Below, one piece after another: positions 15,583-20,473 of a stretch of 20,473 nucleotides of DNA. The stretch lies in the NCBI GenBank assembly GCA_030728545.1, contig JANQZQ010000075.1, forward strand, positions 1-20,473, given 5' to 3'. Origin of the DNA: Ilumatobacteraceae bacterium (lineage in GTDB: Bacteria > Actinomycetota > Acidimicrobiia > Acidimicrobiales > Ilumatobacteraceae). A model generated the notes under the pieces. The model worked only from the letters and a program-made list of their open reading frames with translations, ran no database searches and had not been told where the DNA came from. The stretch's first letter is position 1. The number at the start of each line of letters is the position of its first letter. A program made the translations under genes and the position numbers.

Positions 15583-16818
15583 GTGAAGCCCACATACCTG
15601 CATGCCTTCACCAAACCCTCGCGTACCGAGTTCGTCTCCATGGTGCGTGGTGAGGGCGCACGTCTGTATGACGACACGGGTAAGGAGTACATCGACGGGA
15701 TGGCCAGCCTGTGGTACTGCAATATCGGCCATGGTCGCAAAGACATGGCCGAAGCGATTGCTGCACAAATCGGCACGCTCGAGTCGTACAACAATTTCGA
15801 CCCATTCACCACTGCCATAACCGATGAGCTCACCGACAAGTTGCACTCGCTCTCGGCGATGCCAGGCAACCGAGTGTTTTTGTGCTCGAGTGGTTCTGAG
15901 GCCGTAGACACGGCCATGAAACTTGCCCGACTTGCCCAGGTGCAAGCAGGCCACCCCGAGCGCACCATCATCATCTCGCGCGGGCGTGGGTACCACGGCA
16001 GCAACTTCGGTGGCACCAGCGCGCAGGGGTTGCCGCTCAACAAAATCGGCTTCGCCCCACTCGTGCCCGATGTAACCCAAGTTGACCCCGACGATATCGA
16101 AGCATTGTCGCTCGCGATGAGTCGCGACAGCGCGCGTATCGCCGCAGTGCTGGTTGAACCAGTGCAGGGTGCTGGCGGAGTGTTTCCACCAAGCGACGGA
16201 TACCTGCAGTCGTTACGCAAGTTGTGCGACCAACACGGTGCGTTCCTCATCTTTGATGAAGTCATCTCTGGCTTCGGTCGCCTCGGCACCTGGTTTGCAG
16301 CGCAGCGATTTGGAGTCATTCCCGACTTCACCTGTTTTGCCAAGGCCGTCACATCGGGCTATGTGCCGCTCGGCGGAGTGTTCGTAGGTGCCGCACCACT
16401 GAGTGCACTCGAAGCCGACCCGAATTTCGTTCTTCGCACCGGGTATACCTACTCAGGACACGCCACCGCATGCGCCGCAGCGTTAGAAAACTTGGCCATC
16501 ATCGAGCGAGAGGGCTTAGTCGAGCGCGCCAAACATGTTGGCTCACTGGTGTCGGCTGCGCTACATGCACTGCACCGCGACGGCTTAATCAAACAAGTGC
16601 GTGGCGACGGCGCCGTGTGGGCGGCCGGGTTGCATGCCCACCATGATGCCCAGGCGGTGCGCGACATCACCATGCGCAACGGCGCCATCGTGCGTGGCAT
16701 CGGTGCTGACACCAACGCTTTTTGTCCACCACTCGTCACTACCGATGCGGAAATTGGTCGCCTCATGGATGCCTACGCCTCGGCGCTGACCGAACACGCG
16801 CAGGCAGTCGGCGCCTGA
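15583..16818 (+). CDS. Class III pyridoxal-phosphate aminotransferase
   Basis: A fold-type I omega-aminotransferase of 411 aa that moves an amino group between an amine or omega-amino acid and a keto acid such as pyruvate. It shows CSSGSEAVDTAMKLAR (phosphate cup at 103-107), RGYHGS (135-140), the EPVQGAGG stretch with Glu192, DEVISGFGRLG with the PLP-pyridine Asp225, and Lys254 in FAKAVTSGY as the Schiff-base lysine. The N-terminal WYCNIGHGRKDMAEAIA is typical of the amine:pyruvate group. The substrate is not determinable. An SDR and a P450 follow on the same strand, suggesting a shared pathway. The stop is 37 bp before the SDR start. Confidence 0.92.
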   Translation: MKPTYLHAFTKPSRTEFVSMVRGEGARLYDDTGKEYIDGMASLWYCNIGHGRKDMAEAIAAQIGTLESYNNFDPFTTAITDELTDKLHSLSAMPGNRVFLCSSGSEAVDTAMKLARLAQVQAGHPERTIIISRGRGYHGSNFGGTSAQGLPLNKIGFAPLVPDVTQVDPDDIEALSLAMSRDSARIAAVLVEPVQGAGGVFPPSDGYLQSLRKLCDQHGAFLIFDEVISGFGRLGTWFAAQRFGVIPDFTCFAKAVTSGYVPLGGVFVGAAPLSALEADPNFVLRTGYTYSGHATACAAALENLAIIEREGLVERAKHVGSLVSAALHALHRDGLIKQVRGDGAVWAAGLHAHHDAQAVRDITMRNGAIVRGIGADTNAFCPPLVTTDAEIGRLMDAYASALTEHAQAVGA

Positions 16819-16843
16819 CTCGCAACGCCAGCGACGACACAAC

Positions 16844-16849
16844 TAGGTT
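16844..16849 (+). promoter_or_regulatory. -10 box giving a leaderless SDR-P450 transcript
   Basis: TAGGTT is followed by 6 nt and ATG 16856 in the short gap after the aminotransferase. The SDR-P450 pair may therefore have its own promoter. Confidence 0.45.
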
Positions 16850-16855
16850 CCGTTC

Positions 16856-17626
16856 ATGAATCTTTCAGGCCGTAACGCACTTATTACTGGTGGTGCCAGC
16901 GGCATCGGCGCCGCGGTTGCCGAAGCACTCATCAAGGCCGGCGCCACCGTCACCATCGTTGACATCGACCAAGAGGCGCTGAAGACCACTGGTGCGCGAC
17001 TCAACGTGCGCGCCGAAGTGCTCGACGTGTCGTCCAGCGAGGCGTGGGCCGACTTCATTGCTGCGCACGACCATTTTGATCTCGTGCATCTCAACGCCGG
17101 CATCACCACGCATCGCAATGTGCTTGACGGCCCCACCGACCCTCTCTCGCCACCGCTCGTGCGAATGACCGATGACGAGTACCGACGCGCTATCGGCGTC
17201 AATGTCGACGGCGTGGTGTTCGGTGCCCGGGCGGTGATTCCCGAAATGTGTGAACGTCGCACCGGCGACATCGTGGTGACTGCATCTATTGCCGCGTTCG
17301 TGCCGATTCCGCCCGACCCGATTTACGGGCTCACAAAATATGCAGTCTCTGGGTTAGTTAAATCACTCTCGCCCAGGCTCGCCGAGTATGGGGTCTGCAT
17401 CAGCGCAATCTGCCCAGGTTTTGTCGACACGCCACTCATCGGTGAACGGGCCCGCGATTGGATTGCCGAACTTGGTATGCCACTCATGAAGACGCAACAA
17501 GTTGTCGACGCCGTGAGCACATCGCTCACGCGGCGAGTCAACGGCGCCCACTGGATTGTGCTGCCCGACCAAGACCCCATTTTGCATGAACAGGCAACGG
17601 TGCCATTTCCTACTAACCCGCAATGA
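16856..17626 (+). CDS. Short-chain dehydrogenase/reductase upstream of P450
   Basis: A classical SDR of 256 aa. It has TGGASGIG (11-18), an acidic strand-2 end (VDIDQE) that suggests NAD(H), LNAG in place of NNAG, catalytic Ser in VVTASIAAF, and YGLTK (Tyr-x3-Lys). GFVDTPLI follows the active site as in most SDRs. The substrate is unknown. Its TGA overlaps the P450 ATG as ATGA (17623-17626), which implies translational coupling, so the SDR probably acts before or after the P450 on the same compound, for example oxidising the alcohol the P450 forms. Confidence 0.92.
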   Translation: MNLSGRNALITGGASGIGAAVAEALIKAGATVTIVDIDQEALKTTGARLNVRAEVLDVSSSEAWADFIAAHDHFDLVHLNAGITTHRNVLDGPTDPLSPPLVRMTDDEYRRAIGVNVDGVVFGARAVIPEMCERRTGDIVVTASIAAFVPIPPDPIYGLTKYAVSGLVKSLSPRLAEYGVCISAICPGFVDTPLIGERARDWIAELGMPLMKTQQVVDAVSTSLTRRVNGAHWIVLPDQDPILHEQATVPFPTNPQ

Positions 17627-18846
17627 CGCTCGCCACTTTCAATCCTTTTGATCCGGCGTTTCGCGCCAACCCGCACCCGTTCTACGACGCCTTGCGCGAA
17701 CACGACCCAGTGCACATGGCTTTCGGTGGCTTGGTCGTGCTCACGCGCTACAGCGATGTAGCCACGGTGCTGCGATCAAACGACTACAGCAGAGACATCG
17801 AAAAGTCGGCCAAACCCGTCGATGACCCGATTCGCAAGCGCATGCGCGAGCGCCGCCGCGATACGTCGAAGTCGATTCTCAACCTCGACCCGCCCGATCA
17901 CACGCGACTGCGACGTCTGGTGTCAAAAGCATTTACGCCCAGCGCCATCGAAATGTTGCGGCCGATGGTGCAGCACTACGTCGACGAAGCGTTGCAATCT
18001 GCCGACCTACGTGTGCGCAACGGTGGCACGTTCGAACTCATCGACGACGTTGCATTTCCGGTGCCGTTCTTAGTGATTTCGGCGATGCTTGGCATGCCCA
18101 TCGAGCGTGCCGAAGAACTTCGCGATTGGTCCCAGGTCATCACCCGCACGCTCGAACCCACCGTGGGGATGGACGACATCGAGCAAGCCGATGCCGCCTT
18201 CGCCCAGCTTCTGCCATTTCTCGACGAGGTGATCGCCGAACGCCGCACCAATCTGGGCAGCGACATGTTGTCATCGTTGATTTCTGCCGAAGAATCTGGC
18301 GACAAGCTCACCGCCGAAGAGTTGGTCACGTTCGTGGTCTTGCTTTACATTGCCGGCCACGAGACCACCGTGAATTTGATCGGCAACTCGATGCTTGCGC
18401 TGCTGCGAGCCCCAGACGAACTCGCTTATGCCCGCCAACATGGGTTGAGCCCTAATGCCATCGACGAACTCCTGCGATTTGATGGGCCGGTGCAACACAC
18501 CGTGCGTGTGCCAGTGGTGCCAGTGCAGTTTCAAGTGGGTGACCGCACCATCGAAGTTGCACCTGGTGAACGCGTGCTCACCAGCCTTGGTGCAGCAAGC
18601 CACGACCCGAGCGTTTTTGACAACCCACACCGACTCGACTTGCGGCGCTCGAATGCCAACAAGCACCTTGGGTTCGCAGCTGGCACGCATTATTGCCTGG
18701 GTTTCGCTCTCGCCAAACTCGAAGCGCAGGTAGCAATCGAAAGTCTGTTGCAGCGTTATGCCCACATCGAATTAGCCGACGAGCCGATTTGGCGTGATCG
18801 ACTTACGATTCGCGGGGTGGATCGACTGGCGCTCGCAGTCGCGTAA
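17623..18846 (+). CDS. Cytochrome P450, soluble bacterial type
   Basis: A heme monooxygenase of 407 aa with no membrane anchor, needing a ferredoxin and reductase that are not encoded nearby. It has the I-helix oxygen-binding motif AGHETT (244-249), the K-helix ExxR (Glu282, Arg285), and the heme loop FAAGTHYCLG (351-360) with Cys358 as iron ligand. HTRLRRLVSKAFTP (93-106) is the usual helix-C heme-propionate region. All core residues are present and the length is typical of actinobacterial CYPs. I cannot name the CYP family. The last 44 bp overlap the convergent 3-hydroxyisobutyrate-dehydrogenase-like gene. Confidence 0.96.
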   Translation: MTLATFNPFDPAFRANPHPFYDALREHDPVHMAFGGLVVLTRYSDVATVLRSNDYSRDIEKSAKPVDDPIRKRMRERRRDTSKSILNLDPPDHTRLRRLVSKAFTPSAIEMLRPMVQHYVDEALQSADLRVRNGGTFELIDDVAFPVPFLVISAMLGMPIERAEELRDWSQVITRTLEPTVGMDDIEQADAAFAQLLPFLDEVIAERRTNLGSDMLSSLISAEESGDKLTAEELVTFVVLLYIAGHETTVNLIGNSMLALLRAPDELAYARQHGLSPNAIDELLRFDGPVQHTVRVPVVPVQFQVGDRTIEVAPGERVLTSLGAASHDPSVFDNPHRLDLRRSNANKHLGFAAGTHYCLGFALAKLEAQVAIESLLQRYAHIELADEPIWRDRLTIRGVDRLALAVA

Positions 18847-19693
18847 TTAGCGAACTGGTATCGAAGCGTCGCCCACCTGATTGCATAATCTCGCCATAAA
18901 ACTCGTTCACGATCGTGGTGATCGGAAGTTCAACCCCAAGTCGCTTGGCTTCATCTAAACAAATCGCTAAGTCTTTGCGCATCCACTCGACGGCAAAACC
19001 AAAATTGAATTCGTTGCGCACCATTGTTTTGGCCCGATTCGACATCTGCCACGACCCTGCAGCCCCCTGCGAGATGACTTCGACCAGTGCGTCTGGGTCG
19101 AGCCCCGCGGCCAATGCCAAGTTGAGCCCTTCGCTCAACCCTTGCACCACGCCGGCAATGCAAATTTGATTCACCATTTTTGCCAGCTGGCCCGAGCCAG
19201 CATCACCCAGACGTTTGCACACTTTGGCGTAACTCATGATCACTGGATACGCGCGGTCAAAAACCTGTTCGTCGTTGGCGCCGCACATCACCGACAGCTG
19301 CCCATTTTCGGCGCCTGCCTGCCCGCCAGAAACTGGCGCATCAATGAAACCCACGTCCTGCTTGGCACAGGCACTGGCCAGTTCACGGGCCAGGGTTGCC
19401 GACGCCGTCGTGTGATCGACCACGATGCTGGCTGACCGCGCGCCGGCCAACACACCATCGGGGCCATAGACGACCGACCGCACGTCGTCGTCGTTGCCGA
19501 CACACACAAAAACAATGTCAACGTTGGCCGCAGCCGCGCGCGGTGTTGCCGCCTGCTCACCACCGTGGGCAGCAACCCACGCCCGAGATTTTTCGTCGGT
19601 GCGGTTGTACACCGTGACCTCGTGGCCTTTGGCGGCCAAGTGACGCGCCATCGGGCCACCCATCACGCCGAGACCAACAAAGGCAACTTTCAC
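18803..19693 (-). CDS. 3-hydroxyisobutyrate dehydrogenase-family beta-hydroxyacid dehydrogenase
   Basis: This NAD(P)-dependent 2-domain dehydrogenase of 296 aa oxidises a beta-hydroxyacid such as 3-hydroxyisobutyrate, or reduces tartronate semialdehyde or glyoxylate. It has GLGVMGGPMA (7-16), an NRT at the end of strand 2 (30-32) favouring NADP(H), the substrate-binding DAPVSGGQAGAENG (118-131), and the catalytic Lys172 in GSGQLAKMVNQ. The exact substrate is not readable. The GTG start at 19693 is fixed by GGAGG 7 nt upstream and the MKVAFVGLG N-terminus. It follows the partial SDR on the same strand across a 21-bp repeat tract, and its 3' end overlaps the P450 gene by 44 bp. Confidence 0.93.
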   Translation of the reverse strand: MKVAFVGLGVMGGPMARHLAAKGHEVTVYNRTDEKSRAWVAAHGGEQAATPRAAAANVDIVFVCVGNDDDVRSVVYGPDGVLAGARSASIVVDHTTASATLARELASACAKQDVGFIDAPVSGGQAGAENGQLSVMCGANDEQVFDRAYPVIMSYAKVCKRLGDAGSGQLAKMVNQICIAGVVQGLSEGLNLALAAGLDPDALVEVISQGAAGSWQMSNRAKTMVRNEFNFGFAVEWMRKDLAICLDEAKRLGVELPITTIVNEFYGEIMQSGGRRFDTSSLITRLRAPVDPPRES

Positions 19694-19788
19694 GACTGTG
19701 CCTCCAAGTCTGACGACTGTGCTCCGATTCTCACGACTGTGTTCATAGGTCTGTCGACTGTGTTCATAGGTCTTACGGCTGTGTTCAT
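19690..19788 (-). CDS. Possible 32-residue small ORF made of 7-residue repeats
   Basis: Starting at ATG 19788, an open frame reads MNTAVRP, MNTVDRP and MNTVVRI, then 11 divergent residues, and stops at TGA 19692-19690. That TGA overlaps the next gene's GTG start as GTGA. The 21-bp repeat period keeps the frame. No clear ribosome-binding site precedes its first ATG, and the upstream SDR stop is 5 nt away. It may be a leader or coupling peptide, or simply an open frame in a repeat. I have no homology evidence. Confidence 0.25.
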   Translation of the reverse strand: MNTAVRPMNTVDRPMNTVVRIGAQSSDLEAQS

Positions 19789-19796
19789 AGGTCTCA
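19693..19796 (-). repeat. 21-bp tandem repeat filling an intergenic gap
   Basis: On the plus strand the unit CGACTGTGTTCATAGGTCTNN begins at 19734, 19755 and 19776 with at most a few changes. Diverged copies begin at 19714 (20 bp) and 19693, and a truncated one starts at 19797. The array occupies essentially the whole gap between the partial SDR and the beta-hydroxyacid dehydrogenase. The diverged copy nearest the dehydrogenase supplies the GGAGG Shine-Dalgarno (19705-19701, minus). Confidence 0.85.
19701..19705 (-). promoter_or_regulatory. Shine-Dalgarno of the beta-hydroxyacid dehydrogenase
   Basis: GGAGG lies 7 nt before GTG 19693. It sits inside a diverged copy of the 21-bp repeat and fixes the start. 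Confidence 0.7.
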
Positions 19797-20473
19797 CGAC
19801 CATGCCGGGCCTTCTGGGGTCACGTAAGCCGAAGTGATGCCGCCGTCAATAATCAAACTTTGCCCGGTCATCCAACTACTTTCGTTCGATGCCAAAAATA
19901 ATGCACCGTTCACGATCTCGTGTGGCTCACCAAAGCGACCCATCGGGATATGCACCAAGCGCCGCTCGCGTTTGGCGTCGTCGCTCAAAAATTTGGCCAG
20001 CAACGGCGTCATCACTGGCCCGGGGCACAGCGCATTGGCCCGCAATCCGCGGCGGGCATAAATTGCCGCAATCTCGCGAGTCATCGCCAGCACCGCACCC
20101 TTGGATGCCGTGTAGGCAATTTGCGGGGTGGCTGCCCCCAGATGAGCCACAAACGACGCAACATTCACGATTGATGATGTCTCGCCACACCGTTTTGCCG
20201 ATTCCATCATCGGCGCAATTGCATGACGGCATGTGTACAACACACCCTTCACGTTGATATTGAGTGTCTGCTCGATTACTTCATCGGGAGTATTCGTCGG
20301 GTCGTCGTCGGCCGCCATCATGACGCCCGCGTTGTTGTACAACACGTGCAAATCACCAAACGTTTCGACGGCAAACGCAACCGCATCACGCACCGATGCG
20401 TCACTGCTCACGTCGCATGCGACACTGGCTGCGGTCCCCCCGGCCTGTGCGATGGCCTGCAAAGTTTGTGATG
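19794..20473 (-). CDS. Short-chain dehydrogenase/reductase (N-terminus outside window)
   Basis: The frame is open to the right edge (SQTLQAIAQAGG), so a TTG at 20462 is an internal Leu codon, not the start. The missing part should be the TGxxxGIG nucleotide-binding loop. The visible part has CDVSSD after strand 3, YNNAGVM, the catalytic Ser in VNVASFVAH, YTASK (Tyr-x3-Lys), ALCPGPVMTPL, and the usual C-terminal SLIIDGGITSAY. It is a classical SDR of the 3-oxoacyl-ACP-reductase-like group; the substrate is unknown. It is upstream of the beta-hydroxyacid dehydrogenase on the same strand, so the two may form one catabolic unit. Confidence 0.9.
   Translation of the reverse strand, partial: SQTLQAIAQAGGTAASVACDVSSDASVRDAVAFAVETFGDLHVLYNNAGVMMAADDDPTNTPDEVIEQTLNINVKGVLYTCRHAIAPMMESAKRCGETSSIVNVASFVAHLGAATPQIAYTASKGAVLAMTREIAAIYARRGLRANALCPGPVMTPLLAKFLSDDAKRERRLVHIPMGRFGEPHEIVNGALFLASNESSWMTGQSLIIDGGITSAYVTPEGPAWS

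Noticed and set aside
19693..19800. CRISPR-like array
   Set aside because: The units are contiguous 21-bp direct repeats without unique spacers, and no cas genes are present.

Overview
The window most likely comes from an actinobacterium, and I suspect the class Acidimicrobiia, though this is not proven. The grounds are a bacterial type A RNase P RNA, an F420-type luciferase-fold oxidoreductase, a DesA-type diiron acyl-ACP desaturase, a class A penicillin-binding protein with a Thr/Pro-rich tail, a soluble P450, frequent GTG starts, and moderately high GC judged by eye. Packing is extremely tight. Genes overlap or lie 0-40 bp apart, convergent stop codons touch or share bases, and many transcription units appear to start with no leader: a C-TA-N3-T box lies 6-7 nt before the start codon.

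Layout. 1-421 is the 3' end of a membrane-anchored coiled-coil protein built from 11-residue repeats. 555-925 is rnpB, which several spurious ORFs hide. 4382-928 (minus) holds a class A PBP followed by a zinc-ribbon/coiled-coil protein that runs in frame into a YdjM-like membrane domain. 4416-5354 (plus) is an LLM-class oxidoreductase, divergent from the PBP and convergent, stop against stop, with a saccharopine-dehydrogenase-like enzyme (6647-5355). A cupin (7200-6805) is divergent from an SDR and PfkB kinase pair (7238-8964). 12015-8961 (minus) is a three-gene unit: diiron desaturase, APH-like kinase and a CrtC/AttH-like (lipocalin-like) protein.

15538-12049 (minus) is a complete dTDP-L-rhamnose operon in the order rmlA-rmlC-rmlB-rmlD, with touching or overlapping genes. 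It makes the activated rhamnose donor for envelope polysaccharide, which fits the PBP as general envelope metabolism. Divergent from it, 15583-18846 (plus) encodes a class III aminotransferase, an SDR and a cytochrome P450, a plausible small oxidative pathway of unknown substrate. The right end (minus) has a 5'-truncated SDR, a 21-bp tandem repeat that can encode a 32-residue peptide, and a 3-hydroxyisobutyrate-dehydrogenase-family enzyme whose 3' end overlaps the P450 gene.

There is no CRISPR, insertion sequence, phage gene, tRNA or defence island that I can see. The content is mostly housekeeping and secondary metabolism. The most unusual signals are the leaderless, back-to-back promoters, the hendecad-repeat protein, the zinc-ribbon/membrane fusion, the 21-bp repeat with its possible small peptide, and two uncharacterised enzyme clusters.
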